Part shown: one piece after another, positions 49,492 to 58,105 of the stretch | How positions within the stretch are numbered: position 1 is the first letter of the stretch | How the letters are laid out: each line of letters begins with the position of its first letter | Origin: Komagataeibacter sp. FNDCF1 | GTDB taxonomy: Bacteria; Pseudomonadota; Alphaproteobacteria; Acetobacterales; Acetobacteraceae | Direction: 5' to 3' | Length of the DNA stretch: 64,000 bases | NCBI RefSeq assembly: GCF_021295335.1 | Contig: NZ_JAIWOT010000001.1 | Span: forward strand, 499,001 to 563,000 | Made by a program: the position numbers and the translations under genes | Notes under the pieces: model-generated | What the model was told of the DNA's origin: nothing | The model's input: the letters and a program-made list of their open reading frames with translations, nothing else | Databases searched by the model: none

Positions 49492-49804
49492 GGGCGCAAG
49501 CCGCTGCGGAACAGTTTTGACAGGACTTTTTTTAAGAAAAGTTTCCGGGTGCCGCCTGTTCTGAAATAAGGCGGTACCCGGAAATCCCAGCTTTGTCGCC
49601 AGCACCGGCAGAACCCGGGAGCCGCCGGATACGTAAGGGAAAACAGGCCATCCGGCGTTCGTGCCCGATGCGACCATATGACGCACGCTGCAGATGCCGC
49701 ATGCCGGGTCCGTCAATGGCCATCCCGCATGTTGATGTCGCCCCGGTGCGACAACTGCGCACCAGTGTGCACCGGACGGGCAGCAAGCGGGACAGGCCTG
49801 ATGG
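49492..49804. other. Non-coding stretch between convergent efflux and TIR genes
   Basis: Contains the 49542-49584 terminator hairpin. Small open frames here have no SD and no recognisable product. Confidence 0.5.
49542..49584 (-). terminator. Terminator of the SLOG-TIR operon (also ends the efflux operon)
   Basis: 15-bp stem (TTTCCGGGTGCCGCC / GGCGGTACCCGGAAA, one G-T wobble) with a 13-nt loop. On the minus strand it is followed by CTTTTCTT, so it terminates the TIR gene; the plus-strand efflux transcript would meet the same hairpin. Confidence 0.7.
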
Positions 49805-51736
49805 TCAGCGCAGGCGGCGCAGCTTGTTGACCGTCATTGTCTCCACCAGCGAATTGTCAATGGGGCCGACAAGCGTCTGGATATCCGCTGCGGACAGTGG
49901 GGCCGCCAGATGCGACATCAGGATTTCAAGGCCCTCTCCGTATGAGGAAAACAGGCCGTCAAGGATACCCTGTGCCTGCTGCACGGTGATTCCCGACGGC
50001 AGCATGCCGTGGATTGTCCGCAGGACCGTCAGACGCTGGCCGTACTGTCTGTCACCCAGAAGTGCCAGAATATCCGGCACTGTCTGTGGACGGGCAAGGA
50101 CCGGCTGGAGGGATGTAACGGCGTCGGACCAGTAACTCTCGGTCTGTGTCAGAACCGGAACCACATCCTGGCCACTCAGGTCATGCTTCAGATGGGGGGC
50201 AAGTATGTCGATCCCGGTCTTGCGCATTCCGTTTTCGGTACCGTTCAGCAGCGCGACCACGTCACCAACCTCCATCCCGGCAGGAAGGCGGGACGCGATC
50301 AGGCGGATGCCATCCACCCGATAAGTGCCGGTTTCGGCAAGAAGGTGGACGGCATCCGCGGGCAGCAGCGTCTGGGGCATGACAGGCTGCAGGTGCCCGA
50401 TGGCGGTCTCACGCATCCCGTCACTTGTCATACCCAGAAGCCGGACAAGGTCGGGGCCGGAAACAGGGCGTCGCATCTTGGGTACGATGGTACGCAGGGT
50501 ATCGACCCAGTAGCTATTCGTATCACTCAGGAGCTTCAGGGCCTGGTCCGGGGTGATGTCTCCTGCGCAACGGTGCATCAGCGTGGCGATGGCCTGGCTG
50601 CGGCTTCCATCCGTCATGTCGCCCAGCAGCGAAATGGCCTCGTCAGCACTTATCTCTTCAGGCAGGGAGGACACCAGTTCCCTGATGGTATCGCCCCGGT
50701 AACTGTCCGTAGACCCCAGGAAGAACTTTGCCACGGATACGGGAATGGGCCGGGGCAGATGGGGAAGAAGATACTGGATGATCTGGTTGCGCGCACCATT
50801 CGTTTCATCCTGAAGCAGGCGACTGGCCTGCTGGTAGGAAAGCTGGGTGTCCTCATCCCCCAGGGCGTGGTTGGACATTGCCGACAGCCTGTTGCCCGGC
50901 TCCATTCGTGCAAGACGCGCCACGATCGGCTCAACCGCGGCAGAGGACGGGCTGGCTGTTTCCGGCATGGGTGCCGGGGCGGCGGCCGGCGCGGGCGGCT
51001 GGGGCTGCGCGGCGGGTGGCTGTTCCTGTACCACGGGGGCCGGAGCCTGAACCGGCGCGGGAGCGACCGGTGCTGGCGTGGAAGGTGCCGCAGCGGGGCG
51101 GGCAGGGGCCTCTGGCGTGGGCGCGGCCTGCTGGATGGCCGGTGCTGGCGTCGGGGCCGCCACATCGTGCGCCGGTTCATGGCTGGAGCCGTGCATGAAA
51201 ACCGCAGCACCCGCACCAAGGATACCCAGCGCCGCAACCGTCCCACCCGCGAGCAGTTTCTTGCGCATGCCCCCGACAGGCTTGGCATAGGTCGCGGCCG
51301 TACTGGGGGGCAGGTCGGCCCCGCCCGCAATGGCAATCTCGCGTTTCAGCGCTGTACACAGGCGGTTGAGCGTCGCACCATAATCATTGAACAGATCAAT
51401 GAACTGGGCGGTGGTAAGCTGGTACTCAAGCGACCCGGACGGCATGATATCTTCGATGCGCGCGGGAATGATCGGCTTGCTGCGTTTGCTGGCAATGGCC
51501 AGTTCCTTGGCAATTTCCTTTGAACTGTTCGCGTTCTCGCTGAACAGGAGCAGGATGACGGAGCAGCGGTTCATCGCATCGATGATGGCGTCCTGGTAGT
51601 CAGCGCCGGGTTCCACGTTGCGGGAACTGATCCAGCATGGAATGTCGCGCTTTTCAATGTCGGTAATCAGCTTGCGTGCAAATTCCCCGTCCTTGGACGA
51701 AAAGCTGATGAAAACCAGACCCTGTTCTTGTGACAT
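49805..51736 (-). CDS. Transmembrane TIR-domain protein with extracytoplasmic repeat array
   Basis: 643 residues in four parts. (1) Residues 5-135: TIR domain of the bacterial TIR_2 type, VFISFSSKDGEFARKLIT, WISSRNVEPGADYQDAI, LLLFSENANSSKEIAKELA (candidate catalytic Glu78 of NADase TIRs) and KPIIPARIED. (2) One membrane helix, about 161-182, preceded by RKK, so N-terminus in. (3) Pro/Ala linker, about 186-262. (4) Eleven repeats, 299-643, alternating exactly 32 and 31 residues. TIR domains in bacterial immunity consume NAD+ or make cyclic signals. The predicted layout (cytosolic TIR, outside solenoid) resembles a receptor. Cotranscribed with the SLOG gene 66 bases upstream. Start ATG 51736 has AGGGAT upstream. 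Confidence 0.85.
   Translation of the reverse strand: MSQEQGLVFISFSSKDGEFARKLITDIEKRDIPCWISSRNVEPGADYQDAIIDAMNRCSVILLLFSENANSSKEIAKELAIASKRSKPIIPARIEDIMPSGSLEYQLTTAQFIDLFNDYGATLNRLCTALKREIAIAGGADLPPSTAATYAKPVGGMRKKLLAGGTVAALGILGAGAAVFMHGSSHEPAHDVAAPTPAPAIQQAAPTPEAPARPAAAPSTPAPVAPAPVQAPAPVVQEQPPAAQPQPPAPAAAPAPMPETASPSSAAVEPIVARLARMEPGNRLSAMSNHALGDEDTQLSYQQASRLLQDETNGARNQIIQYLLPHLPRPIPVSVAKFFLGSTDSYRGDTIRELVSSLPEEISADEAISLLGDMTDGSRSQAIATLMHRCAGDITPDQALKLLSDTNSYWVDTLRTIVPKMRRPVSGPDLVRLLGMTSDGMRETAIGHLQPVMPQTLLPADAVHLLAETGTYRVDGIRLIASRLPAGMEVGDVVALLNGTENGMRKTGIDILAPHLKHDLSGQDVVPVLTQTESYWSDAVTSLQPVLARPQTVPDILALLGDRQYGQRLTVLRTIHGMLPSGITVQQAQGILDGLFSSYGEGLEILMSHLAAPLSAADIQTLVGPIDNSLVETMTVNKLRRLR
49808..50842 (-). 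repeat. Coding tandem repeat: alternating 32/31-residue units in the TIR protein
   Basis: Eleven units in protein terms. Odd units (32 residues; start 299, 362, 425, 488, 551) have a D/N-G-x-R type turn (NGAR, DGSR, DGMR, NGMR, YGQR). Even units (31 residues; start 331, 394, 457, 520, 583) have S/T-Y-(R/W)-x-D (SYRGD, SYWVD, TYRVD, SYWSD; degenerate SYGEG). The last (614-643) is partial. Each unit reads helix-turn-helix, with (L/V)xxxDxxxLL in the first helix. Possible distant relation to DUF4476-like repeats. Confidence 0.8.
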
Positions 51737-51802
51737 CTAATATCCCTGTTTCTCAAATCGTCACTGCATCAAATAAGGAAAGACTGACCGCCCCGACGCG
51801 CA

Positions 51803-53797
51803 TCATCCCAGCTTTGCCGTAACCGGGTGCGCACGGTGCGTCTGGATCCAGGCCGCGTTTTCCGCAAGCGATTCCTTGCCCAGAACGATCATCAGGTCGC
51901 GCCATTCCTCTTCCACGAATGCGTCATCGGGATTGTGATGCAGGATTTCTTCCAGCACCTTCGCCTGCCGTCTTGCATGGTCAAATACACTGGCCGCCTG
52001 CCCGTAGGCGTGCAGGTGTTCCTCAAACAGCCGCAATTCCGTGAAGGCAAGGAAAAACGCCGCAAGGGCGGGAAGGACGCCAATGATGACGGATGGCATT
52101 TCCCGCATCCATTCCGGCCACGCTTCCGACAGTTCCCGGCCCAGGATCATCTGTGCCGCCAGCAGCCCGATCACGACAGCAACCAGCGCGCCGACAAGCA
52201 GGCGGACGGCCAACTGCGAGAACCGCAGGGCATTTTTGTACTGCGTGACCCGGCCATCGAAATATGCCCTCTGGTCCTCGATCCAGGACTGTCGGACGGT
52301 CAGACGTGGCACGGTTTCCCGGCGGAGCGCCGATGCCATTGCCAGAAGGGACGGCCCGCGCAGGGCCAGCCGGATCCATCCCAGTTCACCCTCATGCTGA
52401 CGCATGTAGTTATCCGATACCGAGACCGGTATGCCCGACAGGCCCCAGAAGAACTGCACCCGCAGTGCTTCGGCCAGGGCGCGCTGATCCTGGTACAGGT
52501 TCTGCCACTGCCGGCGGCGTACCCGCAGCCAGTAGAAGGCCGTCGCCATGGCCAGAATCCCTGCATATCCCGCCAGCAGGGCCGGGTTTTTGCCAAATTC
52601 GCAGTATCCTTCAAAACACATTGCCGAAAGGGGAACCGCGGCGGCAAACCAGAACAGGCTGCCAAGGCGTGTGCGGCCGGGCGCGCGGCGCTTCCACGGC
52701 AGGCCGGGTGCCCAGTCGCCCAGCAGGAACTGCTGCGCCTGTGATGAGAGGGTATCGGCCGCGGCAAAGATGTTCCGGATCTGCCCGAGGTCCGGATCCT
52801 GCGCCACCGGATCGGTCGCATTGATGCCGGACGTCGCATTCGGTCCGGAAGCGGCAGAATTCTTCGGGGGGGTCACAAGGTAGCTGGCACTTTCCAGGCA
52901 GAGCCGGGGTTCGGTCGCCTGTGTTTTCAGCAGGGCGGTACGCGCTTCGCAGATAAAACGGAAATCGGGCGGCATCCGTGTGCGCAGGACATCAACCCAT
53001 GCCCGGTCCGGTGAACGGACATCCAGGGGTTCCCACAAAGGGTTGGCCTGAAGATCCGGAAGCCTGCCTTTCGTCCCCTCCGTGCTGAGGTCGCTCCACC
53101 ATCGTACGTTTCCGGCCTGTGCCACGGCATCGGGCATTGCGGCCACGCGCGGGGTTTCGATCTGGAGGATCGGCCCGCAGCGCGCAAGTTCGAGGCGGGG
53201 CAGGCGGGAAGAGAAGATCCTGCTTGCCCGGAACAGGTCCACCCCGACATCACCGAATTCGCCGCTGGTCCGGATGCTGACGACATGGGCCGTTCCGCCA
53301 CGTTTCTCCCTGCGCGGGCGGCCATTGCGCCGGGAACGGGGGTCGGCGTCCGTGCCGTCCCACAGGGCGAGGAGAATGTGGCTCTGGCGGGCCAGGAACA
53401 CGCCCAGCTGTTCATATTGCAGGACCTCCGCCTGGTCTGGCGTCTGGCCGGGGGTTTCCACGCGCGGAAGGGCAAAGCGGACTGCCGTCCGGGGATGATC
53501 GTAGAGTGCGTCCATCTGCTTGCGCGCAGCGTCATCCATCATGGTGGCGCGATAGGCGTTCCGTTCCATCGGCAGCGCGCAGACAAGGGGAATGCCGAGT
53601 TCCAGCGCCGTGCTGGCCACCATCTGGTCCGCGCCTTCGGCAAGGGCGGACAGGACGCATAAATTGTCATGATACAGTCCTGACAGTGCGGATAGCAGGT
53701 CGCGGACACGGGCACGTACGGCCGGCATGGCCTCAGGATGAATATCACGATGACCCGATACACCGACAATAATTGGGAGCGTCAACCCCTTGGACAT
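51803..53797 (-). CDS. SLOG-domain protein with SLATT-like membrane region
   Basis: 664 residues. The N-terminal half (about 1-290) is a SLOG-type Rossmann fold: VGVSGHRDIHPEAM, SALAEGADQMVASTALELGIPLVCALPM and FLARQSHILLALWDGTDADPR, as in predicted nucleotide or nucleotide-sugar sensing SLOG proteins. The C-terminal half has four membrane helices (about 380-397, 405-424, 529-552, 567-588) separated by a long amphipathic segment, ending in a coiled-coil helix and GKESLAENAAWIQTHRAHP, as seen in SLOG/SMODS-associated 2TM effectors (SLATT type). Start ATG 53797, weak SD. It precedes the TIR gene by 66 bases. A sensor-effector partner is inferred, not shown. Confidence 0.82.
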   Translation of the reverse strand: MSKGLTLPIIVGVSGHRDIHPEAMPAVRARVRDLLSALSGLYHDNLCVLSALAEGADQMVASTALELGIPLVCALPMERNAYRATMMDDAARKQMDALYDHPRTAVRFALPRVETPGQTPDQAEVLQYEQLGVFLARQSHILLALWDGTDADPRSRRNGRPRREKRGGTAHVVSIRTSGEFGDVGVDLFRASRIFSSRLPRLELARCGPILQIETPRVAAMPDAVAQAGNVRWWSDLSTEGTKGRLPDLQANPLWEPLDVRSPDRAWVDVLRTRMPPDFRFICEARTALLKTQATEPRLCLESASYLVTPPKNSAASGPNATSGINATDPVAQDPDLGQIRNIFAAADTLSSQAQQFLLGDWAPGLPWKRRAPGRTRLGSLFWFAAAVPLSAMCFEGYCEFGKNPALLAGYAGILAMATAFYWLRVRRRQWQNLYQDQRALAEALRVQFFWGLSGIPVSVSDNYMRQHEGELGWIRLALRGPSLLAMASALRRETVPRLTVRQSWIEDQRAYFDGRVTQYKNALRFSQLAVRLLVGALVAVVIGLLAAQMILGRELSEAWPEWMREMPSVIIGVLPALAAFFLAFTELRLFEEHLHAYGQAASVFDHARRQAKVLEEILHHNPDDAFVEEEWRDLMIVLGKESLAENAAWIQTHRAHPVTAKLG

Positions 53798-54252
53798 AAA
53801 TTCAGCAACCTTGAAAATACCGTTTTGACTGGACCATAAAGCATAATTTCATTCATGCAGAAAGGCGTTAAATACGCCTGATGCAATTCGTTCGGGTATT
53901 GATTTTTTTTAGATCTGTTTAAAATAATTCTATACCGGTGCCCCGCAGGTCGGGGTTCCGGGAGATTGTTTCGTGACCGGTATGTTCCGGGTTACGGCAT
54001 GGGCGCGCATTGATCTGACCACCATTCCTGCCATCTCGGGCTTGTGGCGCATGATCGGTGGCATGACGCCGGGTGCCGGAAAATCCGGCGTATGGCGCGC
54101 ATTTCAGCGCGCCGGTGTTCCGCTGCGTGGTGGCGGGCGGTATCTGGCGAACGTGCCCTGATGTTCACATGTATTCACGCCGGTTTGCGGGCCTGCGGTC
54201 AATCGGGACATGCAGGAGAAAGCATGCAGGGGGTCATGCCCCACGCCCGCGG
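53798..54252. other. Promoter region of the SLOG-TIR operon and 3' flank of the AGE gene
   Basis: AT-rich 53800-53940, a likely promoter zone for the minus-strand SLOG-TIR operon, with a small AGGCGT/ACGCCT hairpin at 53863-53879. The rest is GC-rich without a gene; an open frame at 53973-54161 (plus) lacks an SD and any family feature. Confidence 0.45.
53863..53879. promoter_or_regulatory. Short inverted repeat upstream of the SLOG gene
   Basis: AGGCGT-TAAAT-ACGCCT, about 65 bases before the SLOG start; could be an operator or a small hairpin in the 5' leader. Confidence 0.3.
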
Positions 54253-55521
54253 CTAGCCGTCCAGCAGGGCAACGGCGGTGGCAAAGCTGGGTGCAAGGGG
54301 CAGCAGCGGCGATATGGTGGCCTGCCATGCGTGATACAGGTCCGCCTTGCCGGCATAAACGGTGGCGGAGGGATGATTATGTGCGTCCAGTTCCTGTATC
54401 CAGCCACCCTGCCTGCGGTCGATCATGTACATATCGATGTAATCCCAGATCGTGCGGTACCAGTGCTCGTAGCGTGAATGGCCGGTCCGCTTGAGCAGGG
54501 CGGCCGCAGCGGTAAGAGCTTCCGCCTGGCACCAGTGGGGGCGGTTGTGCACGACCGGACGGCGCGCCCAGTCCATTGTATAAAGCAGGCCGGGCGCGCC
54601 ATCACGCTGCCAGCCGTTGTTCATGCCGCTGTGGAACAGTTCGACCGCATCTTCCAGCAACCATGAAGGGGCATGGCCTTCCGTACGCAGCAGGGCGGCT
54701 TCCAGCTTGAGCAGCAGGTGTGACCATTCCACAAAATGCCCCGGCGTCATGCCATAGGGGCGCAGGGCATCGGCGGGCCGGTCCCGGTTGTAGGATTCAA
54801 GCACCTCCCAGTCGCGGCTGTAGTGTTCAGGCAGGCAGTAGCCCGCGTCCCGCGCGTAGGTATGAATGAAGCGTTCAGCCACACGGAGCGCCCGGTGCCG
54901 CCACACCGCGTTGCCGGTTACATCGGCCACCGCCATGCAGGCCTCGACGGAATGCATGTTCGCGTTTGCGCCACGATAGTCTTCCTCATCCGACCAGTCC
55001 GTAGCAAAGCTCTCGCGGAATACGCCTTCCGTCTCGCTCCAGAAATGCTGCTCCCATATGTCCAGTGCCGTATCGAGCAGTTCCCGCGCGCCCGCCACCC
55101 CGGCAATGCAGGCCGATGACGCGGCCAGCGCCACAAAGGCATGCAGGTATGCCTGCTTGCGGGAATCCGCAGGCGGTCTGCCATCCACGGCCGGGGTCAG
55201 GTACCAGCCACCGTGGGCATGATCGTGCAGGGCGCCGCGCAGGCTGGCCACGCCGTGGGCTGCCAGTGGTGCGCAGCCGGGCAGGCCCCGGCCCATGGCC
55301 ACGGCATAGACATGGGTCATGCGCGCGGTAAGCGTGGCGTCAGCCCCGGCCCCCGGCTGCAGCCGCCCGTCATCGCCAAGGGCGGCAAAGCCGTGGGGCA
55401 CGCGCGATGGCTTGGAAAAATCCAGCAGCCGGCGGCCCTGCATGTCCAGCCAGCGGCGATGTGGCCCGAGGCGGAGCCACGAGGCAACCGGCAGCATAAG
55501 CGCCGGCAGGGCTTCAGCCAT
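54253..55521 (-). CDS. AGE-family sugar isomerase (mannose isomerase/YihS-like)
   Basis: 422 residues, (alpha/alpha)6-barrel of the N-acylglucosamine 2-epimerase superfamily. Conserved active-site segments: LTARMTHVYAVA, RGANANMHSVEACMAVADVTG, GMTPGHFVEWSHLLLKLE and a late KADLYHAWQATISPLLPLAPS, which match the aldose-ketose isomerases (D-mannose isomerase and YihS) more than true epimerases. Interconverts mannose/fructose-type sugars or sulfoquinovose; substrate not certain. Its start overlaps the SDR gene stop by 8 nt, so they are cotranscribed. Confidence 0.88.
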   Translation of the reverse strand: MAEALPALMLPVASWLRLGPHRRWLDMQGRRLLDFSKPSRVPHGFAALGDDGRLQPGAGADATLTARMTHVYAVAMGRGLPGCAPLAAHGVASLRGALHDHAHGGWYLTPAVDGRPPADSRKQAYLHAFVALAASSACIAGVAGARELLDTALDIWEQHFWSETEGVFRESFATDWSDEEDYRGANANMHSVEACMAVADVTGNAVWRHRALRVAERFIHTYARDAGYCLPEHYSRDWEVLESYNRDRPADALRPYGMTPGHFVEWSHLLLKLEAALLRTEGHAPSWLLEDAVELFHSGMNNGWQRDGAPGLLYTMDWARRPVVHNRPHWCQAEALTAAAALLKRTGHSRYEHWYRTIWDYIDMYMIDRRQGGWIQELDAHNHPSATVYAGKADLYHAWQATISPLLPLAPSFATAVALLDG

Positions 55522-56374
55522 TGATGATCATCCCGCCATTGACGTGGATCGTCTGCCCCGTGACATACGATGAATCCCGTGCCGCCAGATAGACATAGGC
55601 CGGCCCCAGTTCGCTTGGCTGGCCCACGCGGCCCATTGGCGTCTTTTCGCCCATATCGGCCACCGCCTGCGGGTCCACCGGCCCCCAGCTTGCGGGCTGC
55701 AGCGGCGTCCAGACAGGGCCGGGTGCTACGGCGTTGACCCGTATCCCCTTCGGGGCAAGCTGCAATGCCAGGGCGCGGGTAAAGCCCATTTCCGCAGCCT
55801 TGGTGGTGGTATAGGCCACCAGCGACCGGTTGCCTGCAAAGGCATTGATGGAAGATGTGTTGATGATCACGCTGTCCTGCCCCAGATGGGGCAGGGCCGC
55901 GCGGGTGATGTAGAAGTAGCCGTTGATGTTCACGTCCATATGGCGCTGCCACTGGGCGTCGGTAATGTCGGTCAGGTCATTGCTGACATACTGCACCCCG
56001 GCATTGTTCACCACGATATCAAGGCCGCCGAATGTTTCCACGGTACGCTTTACCGCATCGTTGCACACGGCGCTGTCCGATACGTCACCACGAATGGCCA
56101 GGCCGCGCACGCCCTCGGCTTCCATCAGGCGGACGGTCTCCTGCGCATCTTCATCCTCTTCAAGGTAGAGGATGGCGACATCCGCGCCCTCACGTGCAAA
56201 ATGCAGGGCGGCGGCACGTCCGATGCCGCTGTCACCGCCCGTGACAAGCGCCCTGCGGCCTTCCAGCTTGCCGCTTCCCCTGTAATCCGCACGGATATGC
56301 TCGGCCTGCGGGTCCATCAGCCGCTCGATACCGGGCTGGTGCGGCTGGCTCTGTGGCGGAATGGTCTGGGTCAT
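55514..56374 (-). CDS. SDR-family oxidoreductase (glucose/YhdF-like)
   Basis: 286 residues. NAD(P)-binding ALVTGGDSGIGRAAALHFARE (TGxxxGxG), NNAG motif in VVNNAGVQYV, catalytic Ser in IINTSSINAF and YTTTK (Tyr-x-x-x-Lys) in the active site, C-terminal VRVNAVAPGPVWTPLQPAS and GGMIING end. A 45-residue N-terminal extension (MTQTIPPQSQPHQPG) with PQAEHIRADYRGSGKLEGR is typical of the YhdF/GsiB-linked branch. The start at 56374 has GGAGA with 4-nt spacing; longer frames overlap non-coding DNA. Paired with the AGE-family isomerase, perhaps an oxidation/isomerisation step of a hexose (inference). Confidence 0.88.
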   Translation of the reverse strand: MTQTIPPQSQPHQPGIERLMDPQAEHIRADYRGSGKLEGRRALVTGGDSGIGRAAALHFAREGADVAILYLEEDEDAQETVRLMEAEGVRGLAIRGDVSDSAVCNDAVKRTVETFGGLDIVVNNAGVQYVSNDLTDITDAQWQRHMDVNINGYFYITRAALPHLGQDSVIINTSSINAFAGNRSLVAYTTTKAAEMGFTRALALQLAPKGIRVNAVAPGPVWTPLQPASWGPVDPQAVADMGEKTPMGRVGQPSELGPAYVYLAARDSSYVTGQTIHVNGGMIING

Positions 56375-56566
56375 GGTTTCTCCGGCATGGCTGTTGAAAC
56401 TGGGGTGATCCCGGGCGTGGAACCACACATGACAGCCCAACGCCATGGGAGCGGGATATGTTTCATCCTTATTATTACATGCTGGGGACAAGTGTAAAAA
56501 TACAGTTAACAACGGTAATGGGAAATATTATGTTATTATTTACCTGTCCCATTTCTGCGAATTACT

Positions 56567-56583
56567 GCCCGGCGTGTCCGGGC
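56567..56583. terminator. GC hairpin 1
   Basis: GCCCGG-CGTGT-CCGGGC, directly adjoining hairpin 2. No T-tract; may end the MYG1-like transcript. Confidence 0.4.
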
Positions 56584-56612
56584 TGCCGCATGCACGGCGG
56601 TACCATGCGGCA
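56584..56612. terminator. GC hairpin 2
   Basis: Perfect 9-bp TGCCGCATG / CATGCGGCA stem with an 11-nt loop. Confidence 0.4.
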
Positions 56613-56824
56613 TTTCGTGTTGCCCGCCGCCGGTACCGCGGGTCAGACGCCCATCGGGGTGTGACCTGCCGCACGTGCCCGCTTGCTGGCGGTCGCTATG
56701 CATCGTGCATGACAGGGCATGGGCCGTGCAGGGCAGTGGCCATCCCCACGGCATCATACCGCCTGCCACGCCGCCAGACCTGCATGGCATGACAGCCGGC
56801 GGCCGGGCGGCGCGTGCGCGGGGG

Positions 56825-57850
56825 TCAGGCCGTGGCCTGGGCCGCCGCGTCGATTTCCAGCGCCAGGCAGGCCATCCTGACCGCGCCCGCCCTGCTTGCC
56901 GCCCCGCAGATGAAGCGGGCGGGATGGGCAAAGACCGCATCAGGCACGCCCGATACACGGGCAAGGTTTTCACCCTCCAGCCCACGCCATGCTTCGGGCA
57001 GGGAGACACGCTGGCCAAAATCTCCGCGTGTGGGGGGAACCGCCTTCACGTTCCATCTGTCGGCCCCGGCAGGGGAGACGACATAGACCACCGGCAGGTC
57101 ATGCTCGAAAATCACTTTTTCGGTCGGCATGCCTGTATCCATGACCAGAATGCGCTTGTCCTGTGCCGCTTCATAGGCTTCCAGCACACGGTTCGTGGCC
57201 TTGAGACTGGCCCGGACGCGGTCCACGGCATTGACCAGATAACCCGCGACCGTGGTCGCAGCTTCGGCAAATCCTGCCGTTTCACGCGCGCGGGCCTGAT
57301 CCACGCCGTACAGTTCGGCGGTGTCCCATGCGGGGCGGCAGGCCGCCACGATATCTGCCAGCGAGAGCTTGCCCATCTTGACCACGCCGTTGTCATCCTG
57401 ATCGATTGGCAGGACAAGCGACCGGTCAATCGCCTGCCAGATCGCGGTCAGTTCCGCTTCATCCGCCGGGGTAGCCAGCAGGTTGCGGATGGCGGCAATG
57501 CCGTAATCCTTCCACAGCAGGCCCGCGGCACTGTAGGGCGTGCCGTCTTCGCGCAGGGGCTTGTCCTTCATATGGTGGTCGTATCGGCCCGTGGCGGGGT
57601 CGTACACACCGCCTACATCAAACACGATATCGGCTGCCCTGATGCGTTCGGGTGCGCGGGTGCGGGTAAACTGCAGCCGGTCACCGGGCGTATTGGCCAT
57701 GACACGACCGGCCAGGTCGCCCTGCGGGGCCAGGGCGTAGTGAAGGACGACATAGCCCAGCGTTTCATCAAGGTGGAAATTCCCCGAATGGGTCACGGCC
57801 GTGATGGAGGCTGTTCCATTATCAAGACCAATGGGGGTGTGTTGGGGCAT
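56825..57850 (-). CDS. MYG1-family protein (UPF0160, DHH-like hydrolase)
   Basis: 341 residues. N-terminal THSGNFHLDETLGYVVLHYA and GVYDPATGRYDHHMKDKP contain the metal-binding His and Asp residues of the DHH-like MYG1 fold (3'-5' exonuclease activity is shown for human MYG1). The C-terminal part (GDRWNVKAVPP, HPARFICGAAS) matches the family end. Bacterial members are poorly studied. Start ATG 57850 gives MPQHTPIGLDNGTASITAV, and a longer frame to 57976 has no SD. The SD is weak (AGG). Monocistronic. Confidence 0.82.
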   Translation of the reverse strand: MPQHTPIGLDNGTASITAVTHSGNFHLDETLGYVVLHYALAPQGDLAGRVMANTPGDRLQFTRTRAPERIRAADIVFDVGGVYDPATGRYDHHMKDKPLREDGTPYSAAGLLWKDYGIAAIRNLLATPADEAELTAIWQAIDRSLVLPIDQDDNGVVKMGKLSLADIVAACRPAWDTAELYGVDQARARETAGFAEAATTVAGYLVNAVDRVRASLKATNRVLEAYEAAQDKRILVMDTGMPTEKVIFEHDLPVVYVVSPAGADRWNVKAVPPTRGDFGQRVSLPEAWRGLEGENLARVSGVPDAVFAHPARFICGAASRAGAVRMACLALEIDAAAQATA

Positions 57851-58105
57851 ATGGGAACCTGCGGTGGGCTGGGGTGGAAATCCGATTGCCCCCTCATGCC
57901 GCAAAGGCGCTGGCAAGACAATATCCCCGCGTCCCGGCCGGTATCCGGCCATGCACCTGACGGACGTGCCCGCCATTTCTGGAAAAAAGGCGGGAATTCC
58001 CGATGCCGTTTGAAAAAGCGCCGCCGGAACCGTTCCCGTGATGCAGTGCGCGGGCCGGTCGCGAGGGCAGGGCGCAGGTGTCGTCAGCCGGATATGATCA
58101 TTAAG

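Larger units (their letters stand above)
56375..56824. other. Non-coding stretch with two tandem hairpins
   Basis: Between the SDR gene start and the MYG1-like gene end (both minus). Contains an AT-rich segment (about 56490-56560) and two adjacent hairpins at 56567-56612. No credible gene. Confidence 0.45.

Noticed and set aside
49532-49786. Minus-strand frame in the efflux-TIR gap
   Set aside because: No SD; runs through the terminator hairpin.
53973-54161. Plus-strand frame of 62 codons
   Set aside because: No SD, no recognisable product.
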